64,000 nucleotides of DNA from Pseudomonas viridiflava (GTDB lineage Bacteria; Pseudomonadota; Gammaproteobacteria; Pseudomonadales; Pseudomonadaceae), in NCBI RefSeq assembly GCF_900580865.1, contig NZ_UTBZ01000219.1:124001-188000 (forward strand), given 5' to 3'. Each line of letters starts with the position of its first letter. Positions within the stretch are counted from its first letter, which is position 1. The notes under the pieces are model-generated. The model searched no databases. It saw only the letters and a list, made by a program, of their open reading frames with translations, and was not told where the DNA came from. Position numbers and translations under genes: made by a program. Below are positions 9,118-19,801 of the stretch, in pieces.

Positions 9118-10443
9118 TCAGTGGAACTGTTCTTCTTCAGTCGAACCGGTCAGTGCGGTTACCGACGACGAGCCACCTTGAATCACAGTGGTCATGTCGT
9201 CGAAGTAGCCGGTGCCGACTTCCTGCTGGTGAGCGACGAAGGTGTAACCCTTGGCGGCGTCAGCGAATTCCTGCTCTTGCAGCTTCACGTAGGCAGTCAT
9301 GTCGTTGCGGGCGTAGTCGTGCGCCAGGTTGAACATGCTGTGCCACATGTTGTGAATGCCGGCCAGGGTGATGAATTGGTGCTTGTAACCCATGGCAGAC
9401 AGTTCGCGCTGGAACTTGGCGATGGTCGCGTCGTCCAGGTTTTTCTTCCAGTTGAAGGAAGGCGAGCAGTTGTACGACAGCAGTTGGTCCGGGTATTCCT
9501 TTTTGATCGCTTCGGCGAAGCGACGAGCCTCGTCCAGATCCGGCTTGGCAGTTTCGCACCAGATCAGGTCGGCGTATGGCGCGTAAGCCAGGCCACGGGC
9601 GATGGCTTGATCGAGGCCGGCACGAACCTTGTAGAAACCTTCCTGGGTGCGCTCGCCAGTCACGAACGGCTGGTCGTACGGGTCGCAATCGGAGGTCAGC
9701 AGGTCAGCAGCGTTGGCGTCGGTACGGGCCAGGATGATGGTCGGGGTACCGGCAACGTCGGCAGCCAGACGAGCAGCGGTCAGCTTCTGTACGGCTTCCT
9801 GAGTCGGAACCAGTACTTTGCCGCCCATGTGACCGCACTTCTTCACGGAAGCCAGTTGGTCTTCGAAGTGAACGCCGGCGGCGCCCGCTTCGATCATGCT
9901 CTTCATCAGCTCGTAAGCGTTCAGAACGCCGCCGAAACCGGCTTCGGCGTCAGCCACGATCGGCGCGAAGTAGTCGATGTAGCCGTCGTCGCCCGGGTTC
10001 TTGCCAGCTTTCCACTGGATCTGGTCAGCACGACGGAACGAGTTGTTGATGCGCTTGACCACGGTTGGAACCGAATCCACCGGGTACAGCGACTGGTCCG
10101 GGTACATGGATTCAGCGGAGTTGTTGTCCGCAGCCACTTGCCAGCCCGACAGGTAGATTGCCTGGATACCGGCTTTAACCTGTTGAACAGCCTGGCCGCC
10201 GGTCAGGGCGCCCATGCAGTTGACGAAATCTTTCTCAGGACGGAAGGACGGCTTGGCACCCTGGGTCACCAGGTTCCACAGCTTGTCGGCGCCCATTTTT
10301 GCAAAGGTGTGCTCAGGTTGAACCGAGCCACGCAGACGGACGACGTCAGCAGCGGAGTAAGTGCGTGTCACGCCTTTCCAGCGCGGGTTTTCAGCCCAGT
10401 CTTTTTCGAGGGCTGCAATTTGCTGTTCGCGTGTCAGTGCCAT
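9118..10443 (-). CDS. aceA: Isocitrate lyase
   Basis: Splits isocitrate to glyoxylate and succinate, the first step of the glyoxylate shunt, needed for growth on acetate and fatty acids. The 441-residue product has the catalytic signature KKCGHMGGK at residues 201-209, the metal-binding VHFEDQ before it, and the SGWQVAADNN region near residue 100. Its length fits the shorter E. coli-type class (434), not the 530-residue class found in P. aeruginosa. It is a single-gene unit: terminator directly downstream, 474 bp of leader and promoter upstream with a strong dyad. It competes with idh and icd, encoded 7-10 kb away, for isocitrate. Confidence 0.96.
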   Translation of the reverse strand: MALTREQQIAALEKDWAENPRWKGVTRTYSAADVVRLRGSVQPEHTFAKMGADKLWNLVTQGAKPSFRPEKDFVNCMGALTGGQAVQQVKAGIQAIYLSGWQVAADNNSAESMYPDQSLYPVDSVPTVVKRINNSFRRADQIQWKAGKNPGDDGYIDYFAPIVADAEAGFGGVLNAYELMKSMIEAGAAGVHFEDQLASVKKCGHMGGKVLVPTQEAVQKLTAARLAADVAGTPTIILARTDANAADLLTSDCDPYDQPFVTGERTQEGFYKVRAGLDQAIARGLAYAPYADLIWCETAKPDLDEARRFAEAIKKEYPDQLLSYNCSPSFNWKKNLDDATIAKFQRELSAMGYKHQFITLAGIHNMWHSMFNLAHDYARNDMTAYVKLQEQEFADAAKGYTFVAHQQEVGTGYFDDMTTVIQGGSSSVTALTGSTEEEQFH

Positions 10444-10816
10444 GGAGATAAACCTCGTCGCGTCTTTTATGAAAAGTTGTTCTGCGGTGGAAAATTCCTG
10501 CGCTCGCTGACCAGAAGCTTAGGTGGTCAAGTCGGATTCGGCGGGGTAGGCGACGGGATGAACGATAGGCTCGAGGGGAAGTGAGCAGGTAGTGGCGGAC
10601 TGTGGGCGCATTCGGGCGTCGTGGGCCTTTATACGGTCTACAGTGTGAAGCCGGGTTACCTAATTACGCTTCCGTCCCTCGGGACAACTTCGTTCCAGTC
10701 GGCAACCTCGTCAAACACACCTTGTGGGCGGTACAGACACGAAGCGGTTCGCGGGGTAGGTGCGAACATCGCTTCGAAGGCCCTTGCCAGGGCCTCTGAT
10801 TAGCGGGAGCGAGGCC

Positions 10817-10845
10817 ATCATGCCTTCGCTTTTTTACCCCGTCAA
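10817..10845 (-). promoter_or_regulatory. Candidate sigma-70 promoter of aceA
   Basis: On the minus strand TTGACG (10845-10840) and CATGAT (10822-10817) are separated by exactly 17 bases. Predicted start near 10810, giving a leader of about 365 bases before aceA. Confidence 0.6.
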
Positions 10846-10851
10846 ACGTTT

Positions 10852-10877
10852 TGTAGTGCTTTTTTTCAAGCACTACA
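10852..10877. promoter_or_regulatory. Palindromic operator candidate upstream of aceA
   Basis: TGTAGTGCTT and AAGCACTACA form perfect 10-bp arms around a 6-base T-rich spacer, ending 7 bp upstream of the aceA -35 element. TGTAGT/ACTACA dyads are, to my knowledge, of the type bound by the RpiR-family carbon regulators HexR and RccR in Pseudomonas, and RccR controls glyoxylate-shunt genes; the assignment is inference. Confidence 0.55.
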
Positions 10878-10917
10878 TCTTTCGTCTAATACGACTAATC
10901 AGTCAGTTTTCGGTGCT

Positions 10918-11679
10918 TTAGTCCAAGGCGTCGACTTTCACCCGCAAGGTCATGTCATCCCGGCCTTGAGTCGAGTAGCTGCGGGTCAGGCCCTGTTTGT
11001 CCGCCTGAGTCTGGCGATTGACGCCGGCGAGGGTGATCCATTCGCCGAGGCGTCCGCTGACGGTTGTGTCGGTACTTTGCACGTTCACTACATCGGGACG
11101 GTCCTGGCTCATGCGGTCACGGTTGGTACTGATCGCCAGGTGAACGATGTCGCCGGTGACGCTGGCAGTGACGTAGAAACCCTGAGTGACGTTGCGGTAT
11201 TGCGTCTGGCTGTTGTAACCGCCGTAGGAGTCGCTCTGAACATTGGTGATCGGCACGCTCTGACCAACCTGAATCAGCGCCGGCATGCCATCGGTGGCCT
11301 GCACCTGCTGGACGCCGCCGTCACGGCTGGTGGTGCTGCGGCTGATGATGCGGGTCTGATTCGGCTGGGCACCGTTCACCGAATAATCTTCGTCACCACG
11401 GCCATTGTTTTCATTGGTGTCGACGCTGATCAGCAAGCGCTTGGGCGCAGTATCCAGTTGCGTGATCAGTGCCTTGAGTTCCTGAATCTTGTCCGGCTCG
11501 GCCTTGATGATCAGTTGGTTGCCGTAGGCGCTGACCTGACCGTCCTTGCCGAGGAAGTCTTGCGCCATCGGCAGCATGTCGGTGCTGGTGCGGTAATTGA
11601 GAGGCACGATTTCTGTGGCTGCCATCACCGAAAAACTGCAACCGAGCAGCAGGGTGGTGAGCAGGGTGCGTAGGGACAT
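10918..11679 (-). CDS. Secreted secretin-like protein (orphan, no pore domain partners)
   Basis: A 253-residue product with a signal peptide (about residues 1-20, ending VMAA). Next comes a secretin N-domain-like part (residues 22-85, VPLNYRTSTDMLPMAQDFLG then a NQLIIKAEPDKIQELKALI stretch and a LD pair), as in NolW/GspD short domains. The C-terminal half, with QVGQSVPITN, QGFYVTASV and GRLGEWITLAG, resembles part of a secretin core but is too short for a full channel. No type II, III or IV-pilus secretion genes are nearby. Start ATG 11679 has GGAG upstream. Function unknown; it may be periplasmic or outer-membrane associated. Confidence 0.75.
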   Translation of the reverse strand: MSLRTLLTTLLLGCSFSVMAATEIVPLNYRTSTDMLPMAQDFLGKDGQVSAYGNQLIIKAEPDKIQELKALITQLDTAPKRLLISVDTNENNGRGDEDYSVNGAQPNQTRIISRSTTSRDGGVQQVQATDGMPALIQVGQSVPITNVQSDSYGGYNSQTQYRNVTQGFYVTASVTGDIVHLAISTNRDRMSQDRPDVVNVQSTDTTVSGRLGEWITLAGVNRQTQADKQGLTRSYSTQGRDDMTLRVKVDALD

Positions 11680-11757
11680 GTCCGTTATCTCCGCTTTCGA
11701 AAGGCTTGATATTGCCAGTTTGTCGGCCTTGGGTGGGGCAAGTTGAATCGTAGACAG

Positions 11758-11795
11758 CAAAACGCCCCGGCATCCGAGAATGGCGGGGCGTTTTG
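11758..11795. terminator. Terminator of the roxA-GNAT unit
   Basis: Perfect 12-bp arms CAAAACGCCCCG/CGGGGCGTTTTG around a 14-base loop. T runs occur on both strands. It lies about 140 bp beyond the GNAT stop, with a REP between. Confidence 0.8.
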
Positions 11796-11812
11796 TGGTG
11801 TTATCGAGGGCC

Positions 11813-11925
11813 TCTTCGCGAGCAGGCTCGCTCCCACATTAAATCTCTGTCTGACGCAAATATCGCGTCCGCTGGAGATCCCCTGTGGGGGCGAGCTTGC
11901 TCCGGGCGGCGTTCCGACGAAGGCC
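11813..11925. repeat. REP pair with 16-bp module in right arm
   Basis: Left arm TTCGCGAGCAGGCTCGCTCC, right arm GTGGGGGCGAGCTTGCT, then the module CCGGGCGGCGTTCCGA at 11902-11917, then CGAAGGC completing the REP. The same module occurs at 17470-17485 and 40487-40502. Confidence 0.85.
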
Positions 11926-11936
11926 GCGCCGCGGTC

Positions 11937-12362
11937 TCAGGCCGAATGGCGAACCATATCGACATGCGGAATCCCGGCTTCGAGGAATTCCTCGCTGACC
12001 AGGCTGAAACCCAAGCGCTCATAGAACGCCGTGGCCTGCACCTGAGCGCTGAGCATTTGCTGCTTCAGGCCGCGTTCTTCAGCTTCAGCGATGACCGCTT
12101 GCATCAACGCATCACCGACCTTCATGCCGCGCCAGTCTTTGAGCACCGACACCCGGCCGATGTGCCCATCAGGCAACAGGCGCGCAGTGCCAATCGGAAA
12201 GTCGCCTTCAAACGCCAGAAAATGCACGGCGGTCGCGTCGTCCGCGTCCCATTCCAGCTCAGGTGGCACCGATTGCTCGGCGATAAACACCGTTTCACGA
12301 ATGCGCCGGATCTCGGCGATGTCCTTCTGCCAGTCTGCGACACGTACGCGAATCTTATTCAT
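11937..12362 (-). CDS. GNAT family N-acetyltransferase
   Basis: A 141-residue acyl-CoA-dependent acetyltransferase of the GNAT fold. Visible elements are the strand GTARLLPDGHIGRVSVLKDWRG with the acetyl-CoA pyrophosphate loop at residues 75-85 (RGMKVGDAL), and the C-terminal AFYERLGF motif near residues 112-119. The substrate cannot be read from sequence; related small GNATs act on amines or on protein termini. Its start overlaps the end of roxA by 8 bp, so the two are co-translated. It has no transcription unit of its own. Confidence 0.88.
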   Translation of the reverse strand: MNKIRVRVADWQKDIAEIRRIRETVFIAEQSVPPELEWDADDATAVHFLAFEGDFPIGTARLLPDGHIGRVSVLKDWRGMKVGDALMQAVIAEAEERGLKQQMLSAQVQATAFYERLGFSLVSEEFLEAGIPHVDMVRHSA

Positions 12363-13524
12363 CGGCGAACCCCAGGCTCCCTTGCTTGACCAGCTGGCAC
12401 AGCAGACCGCAAGCGTCTTCGTCGTTCAGCCACTCACCGAGGTTGTCGGTGTGCAGGGCGTCAGCGGCGCAGATCAGCTTCAACAATTCGCGCAGTTTGC
12501 CCGGCAGGTAACGGCTCTGGCCGCTGGCGAACAGCAGCAGGTCGTCATCGACTTCCGACCACGCCAAACGCGCGCTCGGGTTGCGGATCAGAATGGCGCC
12601 ATCCTGCAGGGCGGCGAGGAAATCTTCTTCTTCGATCTCTTCCGGGCCAGCTACCAATTCCGGGTAGCGCGGCTCGGTCATGTATTGGCCGAACCAGGTC
12701 AGCAGCAGGCGCTCGTCGCTCATGTGTTCGGCGAGCAGCGCTTTCAGGCGATCCAGTGCATCGTGTTGAATCTGATGCGGATCAGCGGCCGGCTGCGCGT
12801 CGGCATCGGTGTAGCGCTCTTCGTCAGTCAGGAACTGGCTGAGGAAGTCGGTGAAGTGAGTCAGTACTTCAGAGGCACTCGGCGCACGGAAGCCAACCGA
12901 GTAGGTCATGCAGTTGTCGACCGCGACACCGCAGTGAGCCAGACGTGGCGGCAGGTAGAGCATATCGCCCGGTTCCAGCACCCACTCTTCGGTCTCGTGG
13001 AATTCAGCGAGGATGCGCAGATCCGCGTGTTGCAGCAGCGGGCTCTCGGAGTCGCACATCTGGCCGATTTTCCAGTTGCGCTTGCCGTGCCCTTGCAGCA
13101 GGAACACGTCGTAGTTGTCGAAGTGCGGACCAACGCTGCCACCCGGGGCGGCGAAGCTGATCATCACGTCGTCGACGCGCCAGCTCGGCAGGAAACGGAA
13201 GTTTTCCAACAGCTCGCTGACTTCCGGGACGAACTGGTCGACGGCTTGAACGAGAAGGGTCCACTCTTTTTCCGGCAGCTTGCTGAATTCGTCTTCAGCG
13301 AACGGGCCGCGACGCAGTTCCCATGGGCGTTCGCCGTGCTCGATCACCAGACGCGATTCGACTTCTTCTTCCAGGGCCAGGCCGGCCAGTTCGTCGGCGT
13401 CGATCGGGCTTTCGAAGTCAGGAATTGCCTGACGGATCAGCAGTGGCTTTTTCTGCCAGTAGTCGCGCAGGAATTCGCGTGCTGTGAGGCCGCCCAGAAG
13501 TTGAAGAGGAATATCGGAATTCAT
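12355..13524 (-). CDS. roxA: Ribosomal oxygenase, 50S protein L16 arginine hydroxylase (YcfD/RoxA type)
   Basis: A 389-residue JmjC-type Fe(II)/2-oxoglutarate oxygenase that hydroxylates an arginine of ribosomal protein L16 in E. coli. The metal triad is visible as H134 and D136 (GPHFDNYDVF) and H197 (PRLAHCGV), followed by the winged-helix C-terminal domain. The ATG at 13524 is chosen (MNSDIPLQLL, AGGT upstream); an upstream in-frame start would add eight unconserved residues. It overlaps the downstream GNAT gene. purB, upstream, has its own terminator between. Confidence 0.9.
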   Translation of the reverse strand: MNSDIPLQLLGGLTAREFLRDYWQKKPLLIRQAIPDFESPIDADELAGLALEEEVESRLVIEHGERPWELRRGPFAEDEFSKLPEKEWTLLVQAVDQFVPEVSELLENFRFLPSWRVDDVMISFAAPGGSVGPHFDNYDVFLLQGHGKRNWKIGQMCDSESPLLQHADLRILAEFHETEEWVLEPGDMLYLPPRLAHCGVAVDNCMTYSVGFRAPSASEVLTHFTDFLSQFLTDEERYTDADAQPAADPHQIQHDALDRLKALLAEHMSDERLLLTWFGQYMTEPRYPELVAGPEEIEEEDFLAALQDGAILIRNPSARLAWSEVDDDLLLFASGQSRYLPGKLRELLKLICAADALHTDNLGEWLNDEDACGLLCQLVKQGSLGFADE

Positions 13525-13561
13525 ATGTAACCTATTGAAAAAAAGCACTTTTCAGACGGGA

Positions 13562-13590
13562 ATAAAAACGCCCGGCGCGGCCGGGCGTCT
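13562..13590 (-). terminator. Terminator of purB
   Basis: GACGCCCGGC/GCCGGGCGTT hairpin followed, in the purB direction, by a run of five T. It lies 21 bp past the purB stop. Confidence 0.88.
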
Positions 13591-13610
13591 CAAACGGATC
13601 AAGCGGTCGA

Positions 13611-14981
13611 TCAGATGCGTTTGGCTTGCGCTACAGCGTTGCCGATGTAGTTGGCCGGGGTCAGTTGCTTGAGCTCGGCTTTCGCTTCGGCAGGCATGTC
13701 CAGGCCATCGATGAAAGTCTGCAGCGCTTCAGGGCTGATGCCTTTGCCGCGGGTCAGTTCTTTCAGCTTCTCGTACGGGTTTTCGATGTTGTAGCGGCGC
13801 ATCACGGTCTGGATCGGCTCGGCCAACACTTCCCAGCAAGCGTCGAGGTCAGCGGCAATCTTCTGCTCGTTGAGCTCCAGTTTGCTGATGCCTTTGAGGC
13901 TGGCTTCGTACGCGATCACGCTGTGGGCGAAGCCGACACCGAGGTTGCGCAGTACGGTGGAGTCGGTCAGGTCGCGCTGCCAGCGGGAAATCGGCAGTTT
14001 GCTCGCCAGGTGCTGGAACAACGCGTTGGCGATGCCCAGGTTGCCTTCGGAGTTTTCGAAGTCGATCGGGTTGACCTTGTGCGGCATGGTCGACGAACCG
14101 ATTTCGCCAGCGATGGTGCGCTGCTTGAAATAACCCAGGGAGATGTAGCCCCAGATGTCACGGTCGAAGTCGATCAGGATGGTGTTGAAGCGCGCGATCG
14201 CGTCGAACAGCTCGGCGATGTAGTCGTGCGGTTCGATCTGCGTGGTGTACGGGTTGAAGCCCAGGCCCAACTCGTCTTCGATGAAGGCGCGGGCGTTGGC
14301 TTCCCAGTCGATCTGCGGGTAGGCCGACAGGTGCGCGTTGTAGTTGCCGACAGCGCCGTTGATCTTGCCCAGCAGCGGCACGGCAGCGACTTGAGCAATT
14401 TGACGCTCGAGACGGTAAACCACGTTCGCCAGCTCTTTACCCAGAGTGGTTGGCGACGCTGGCTGACCGTGGGTGCGCGACAGCATCGGCACGTCAGCGA
14501 AACGGATGGCCAGTTCGCGGATGGCGTTGGCAGTCTGGCGCATCAGCGGCAGCATCACGTCGTCACGGCCTTCGCGCAGCATCAAGGCGTGGGACAGGTT
14601 GTTGATGTCTTCGCTGGTGCAGGCAAAGTGGATGAACTCGCTGACCTTGGCCAGCTCCGGCAACTTGGCCGCCTGCTCTTTGAGCAGGTATTCGATCGCT
14701 TTGACGTCGTGGTTGGTGGTGCGCTCGATCTCTTTGACGCGCTCGGCGTGCTCCAGCGAGAAGTTTTCAGCCAGTTCGTTGAGAACGGCGTTGGCCTCGG
14801 CGGAGAAGGCTGGCACTTCAGGGATACCAGCGTGGGCGGCCAGGCGCTGGAGCCAGCGCACTTCAACCAGAACACGGGCACGGATCAGACCGTACTCGCT
14901 GAAAATCGGGCGCAGGGCCTGGGTTTTGCCGGCGTAGCGGCCGTCAACAGGGGAAACCGCAGTGAGCGAAGAAAGCTGCAT
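13611..14981 (-). CDS. purB: Adenylosuccinate lyase
   Basis: Fumarase/aspartase-superfamily enzyme acting twice in purine synthesis (SAICAR to AICAR, adenylosuccinate to AMP). The 456-residue product has SPVDGRYAGK at the start, the RTHGQPASPTTLGKE signature with its catalytic histidine, and GSSTMPHKVNPIDFENSEG, the mobile catalytic loop, near residues 290-310. Start ATG 14981 (MQLSSLTAVS) is the family start; the longer frame upstream is not conserved. Followed directly by a terminator; hflD and mnmA lie upstream in the same direction. Confidence 0.97.
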   Translation of the reverse strand: MQLSSLTAVSPVDGRYAGKTQALRPIFSEYGLIRARVLVEVRWLQRLAAHAGIPEVPAFSAEANAVLNELAENFSLEHAERVKEIERTTNHDVKAIEYLLKEQAAKLPELAKVSEFIHFACTSEDINNLSHALMLREGRDDVMLPLMRQTANAIRELAIRFADVPMLSRTHGQPASPTTLGKELANVVYRLERQIAQVAAVPLLGKINGAVGNYNAHLSAYPQIDWEANARAFIEDELGLGFNPYTTQIEPHDYIAELFDAIARFNTILIDFDRDIWGYISLGYFKQRTIAGEIGSSTMPHKVNPIDFENSEGNLGIANALFQHLASKLPISRWQRDLTDSTVLRNLGVGFAHSVIAYEASLKGISKLELNEQKIAADLDACWEVLAEPIQTVMRRYNIENPYEKLKELTRGKGISPEALQTFIDGLDMPAEAKAELKQLTPANYIGNAVAQAKRI

Positions 14982-15108
14982 GGGGTGTTCTCGGACAGTC
15001 GGGCAACGAAATGGGGCGCGTATCATACATGAAAAAATCCGCCGGTCCGTTGCCAACTGACCGGCGTATTACGCGTTACAGACTACAAAGCTTTTATTGC
15101 GGGGCGAA

Positions 15109-15732
15109 TTACTCGCTGCGCATCAACGGATACAGCTCTTTGAGCAGCTTGCGCCGGCTGATCACCAGCTGCCAGCGATGGCCGCCGAGCTGCCGCCACA
15201 GGCGTGCCGAACGGATGCCGGCGAGGAGCAGGGCGCGAATCTTTGAGGCATTGCTCGGTTGCTGCAGATTGCGCATGTCGCCGTGCACCTGAATGCGTTG
15301 GCGCAAGGTGCTCAGAGTGTCCTGATACAGCGCACCGCAGGCAGCCACCACGTTTTCATGGGCCGGGCCGAAATGCTCGACCTGCGACTGGATCTGCGGC
15401 AAGCGCTTGCCGATGATATCGAGCATGTCGTCGCGCTTGGCCAGTTGCCGTTCCAGACCGAGCATCGACAGGGCATAACGCAATGGCTCGCGCTGCAGCG
15501 TGCTCGGGTCGCGCTCGAGGGCGCCGATCAGCGCACGGTAACCCTCGCGCAGATTGATGTCGTCGCCGCCGTATACATCCAGCGTGTCCTTCGGGTCGCG
15601 CACCAGCAGGCTGCCGAGCATGCAGCTCAGGCCGGCCTCGTTGGTCTGGCCGGTCTTGGCGATCCGGTCGACCAGCACGGCGGCGAGAAACACACCGCCG
15701 AGCGCCGTCAGTTGCTCCTGAGTCGGGCTCAT
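15109..15732 (-). CDS. hflD: HflD-type high-frequency-lysogenization protein
   Basis: A 207-residue all-helical protein of the HflD family. E. coli HflD is membrane associated and binds lambda CII, but its role outside lambda biology is not established. The family text is clear (MSPTQEQLTALGGVFLAAVL at the start, LGGHRWQLVISRRKLLKELY near the end). Its ATG overlaps the mnmA stop as ATGA, keeping the usual mnmA-hflD-purB order of gamma-proteobacteria. Start chosen at 15732 for this coupling. Confidence 0.92.
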   Translation of the reverse strand: MSPTQEQLTALGGVFLAAVLVDRIAKTGQTNEAGLSCMLGSLLVRDPKDTLDVYGGDDINLREGYRALIGALERDPSTLQREPLRYALSMLGLERQLAKRDDMLDIIGKRLPQIQSQVEHFGPAHENVVAACGALYQDTLSTLRQRIQVHGDMRNLQQPSNASKIRALLLAGIRSARLWRQLGGHRWQLVISRRKLLKELYPLMRSE

Positions 15733-16853
15733 GCCTGGCCGCTCCACGGCTCGGCGACTTCGATCACGCCGCCACCGAGGCAGATTTCACCGTCATAGAA
15801 CACCACGGACTGGCCCGGCGTCACCGCGCGTTGCGGCTCGTCGAACACGGCGCGGTAGCCGCTGGCGGTTTTTTCCAGGGTGCAGGCTTGATCGCTCTGG
15901 CGATAACGCACTTTCGCGGTCAAGCGCAGCGGCTGGCTCAGGTCGATCGGGTTGACCCAATAGATTTCCGAGGCGAGCAGGGCGCTGGAGAACAGCCACG
16001 GATGGTTGTTGCCCTGGCCGACGATCAGCTCGTTGGTATCGAGATCCTTGCGCAGCACGTACCACGGCTCGTCGCCGGCGTCTTTCAGGCCGCCGATACC
16101 GAGGCCCTGGCGCTGACCGATGGTGTGGTACATCAAGCCGTGGTGACGACCGATGACTTCGCCTTCGGTGGTCTTGATCTCGCCCGGTTGCGCCGGCAGG
16201 TATTGCTTGAGGAAATCGCTGAAACGCCGCTCGCCAATGAAGCAGATTCCGGTGGAATCCTTCTTCTTGGCGGTCGCCAGCTCGTATTTCTCGGCAATCG
16301 CACGCACTTCCGGCTTTTCCAGCTCGCCGACCGGGAACAGGGTCTTGGCGATCTGTTCGCCGCCAACGGCGTGCAGGAAGTAGCTTTGATCCTTGTTCGG
16401 ATCGAGGCCCTTGAGCAGTTCGGTGCGGCCATCGATGTCACGGCGGCGCACGTAGTGGCCGGTGGCGATCAGGTCGGCGCCGAGCATCATGGCGTAGTCG
16501 AGGAACGCCTTGAACTTGATCTCGCGGTTGCAGAGGATGTCCGGGTTCGGCGTGCGACCGGCCTTGTATTCGGCGAGGAAATGCTCGAACACGTTGTCCC
16601 AGTACTCAGCGGCGAAGTTGGCGGTGTGCAGCTTGATGCCGATCTTGTCGCAGACAGCCTGAGCATCCGCCAGGTCGTCCATGGCGGTGCAGTATTCCGT
16701 TCCGTCGTCTTCTTCCCAGTTCTTCATGAACAGGCCTTCCACTTCATAGCCTTGCTCGATCAGCAGGAGAGCGGAAACGGAAGAGTCCACGCCGCCGGAC
16801 ATGCCGACAATGACGCGCTTCTTGGATGTGTCAGAAGGGGCTGGATCACGCAT
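15729..16853 (-). CDS. mnmA: tRNA-specific 2-thiouridylase
   Basis: Makes the 2-thio group of U34 in tRNA Lys, Glu and Gln using sulfur passed along IscS-TusA-TusBCD-TusE. The 374-residue product has the ATP PP-loop SGGVDSS at residues 19-25 and the two catalytic cysteines C108 (DILCNREIKF) and C204 (STGICFIGE). The TusBCDE relay partners are in this window at 38979-40354. It is the first gene of mnmA-hflD-purB and its stop overlaps hflD. Confidence 0.97.
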   Translation of the reverse strand: MRDPAPSDTSKKRVIVGMSGGVDSSVSALLLIEQGYEVEGLFMKNWEEDDGTEYCTAMDDLADAQAVCDKIGIKLHTANFAAEYWDNVFEHFLAEYKAGRTPNPDILCNREIKFKAFLDYAMMLGADLIATGHYVRRRDIDGRTELLKGLDPNKDQSYFLHAVGGEQIAKTLFPVGELEKPEVRAIAEKYELATAKKKDSTGICFIGERRFSDFLKQYLPAQPGEIKTTEGEVIGRHHGLMYHTIGQRQGLGIGGLKDAGDEPWYVLRKDLDTNELIVGQGNNHPWLFSSALLASEIYWVNPIDLSQPLRLTAKVRYRQSDQACTLEKTASGYRAVFDEPQRAVTPGQSVVFYDGEICLGGGVIEVAEPWSGQA

Positions 16854-16912
16854 AGGGATTCAATGAGTGTCTTGAAAAAGGACGCGATTCTAGCAGGCTC
16901 GCGGCCTCAAGG

Positions 16913-17359
16913 CTAAAGAGAAGGGCGGATCAGTTCGAGGCTGAAGTGATGACCGGCCAGATAATCGTCGATGCAACGGATGATCAGCTCACTGCGCCAG
17001 TTGTCGCGTTGAGCGATTAATTCGTCGCGGGTCAGCCACTTGGCGCCGACGATGCCGTCGTCGAGCTGATAATCCGGGTGATGTTTGACGGCTTTTGCGC
17101 TGAAACACACGCGCTGGTAGGTCACGCCGTTGCTCGGCGCGGTGTACAGGTAAATACCGATCACTCCGATGGGTTCGACGTCCCAGCCGGTTTCTTCGAG
17201 GGTCTCGCGTACGGCGGCGTCGATCAGGGTTTCGTCCGGGTCGAGATGGCCGGCGGGCTGGTTGAGCACGTTACGCCCGGCCTTGTGTTCCTCGACCATC
17301 AGGAAGCGACCGTTGTCCTCGACGATGGTGGCGACGGTGATGTGGGGGAGCCATTCCAT
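16913..17359 (-). CDS. nudJ: Nudix hydrolase, NudJ type phosphatase
   Basis: A 148-residue Nudix enzyme. The Nudix box runs GHLDPDETLIDAAVRETLEE then TGWD at about residues 37-60. The position directly upstream of mnmA and the full-length similarity fit NudJ (YmfB), which hydrolyses thiamine pyrophosphate derivatives and nucleoside di/triphosphates in E. coli. Start ATG 17359 is preceded by GAGGAAGG, a strong ribosome site; a longer frame upstream runs into the REP and is rejected. It ends 59 bp before mnmA. Confidence 0.85.
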   Translation of the reverse strand: MEWLPHITVATIVEDNGRFLMVEEHKAGRNVLNQPAGHLDPDETLIDAAVRETLEETGWDVEPIGVIGIYLYTAPSNGVTYQRVCFSAKAVKHHPDYQLDDGIVGAKWLTRDELIAQRDNWRSELIIRCIDDYLAGHHFSLELIRPSL

Positions 17360-17399
17360 AAAACCTTCCTCAAGTCTCAAGGTTGAAACGCAATCAAAA

Positions 17400-17504
17400 T
17401 GTGGGAGCGAGCCTGCTCGCGAATGCGGAATGTCAGTCGACATCAATGTTGAATGGTATACCGCATTCGTCGGAACGCCGCCCGGAGCAGGCTCGCTCCC
17501 ACAA
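17400..17504. repeat. REP pair with 16-bp module in right arm
   Basis: Left arm TGTGGGAGCGAGCCTGCTCG..ATGCGG, right arm CCGCATTCG, then the module TCGGAACGCCGCCCGG (17470-17485), then AGCAGGCTCGCTCCCACA. Without the module the arms would be near-perfect complements. Confidence 0.88.
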
Positions 17505-17527
17505 GGGATTTATGTTGTCAGCAGAAA

Positions 17528-17558
17528 CACAAACCCCGGCACAAGGCCGGGGTTTGTG
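17528..17558. terminator. Terminator of idh
   Basis: Perfect 13-bp arms CACAAACCCCGGC/GCCGGGGTTTGTG around a 5-base loop, 18 bp past the idh stop. The T tract is short, but the stem is very stable. Confidence 0.8.
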
Positions 17559-17575
17559 ATGTTCCCTTTACAACC

Positions 17576-19801
<2,226 letters not shown>

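Larger units (their letters stand above)
10444..10917. other. aceA promoter and long leader region
   Basis: No gene is supported. Read on the minus strand it holds, in order, a TGTAGTGCTT dyad, a sigma-70-like promoter, a hairpin GGCCCT-GGCA-AGGGCC near 10780-10800, and about 365 bases of transcribed leader before the aceA ATG. Short open frames here overlap the promoter and lack ribosome sites. Confidence 0.65.

Noticed and set aside
10602..10803. Small genes within the aceA upstream region
   Set aside because: They lie in the proposed leader, on the opposite strand or without ribosome sites.
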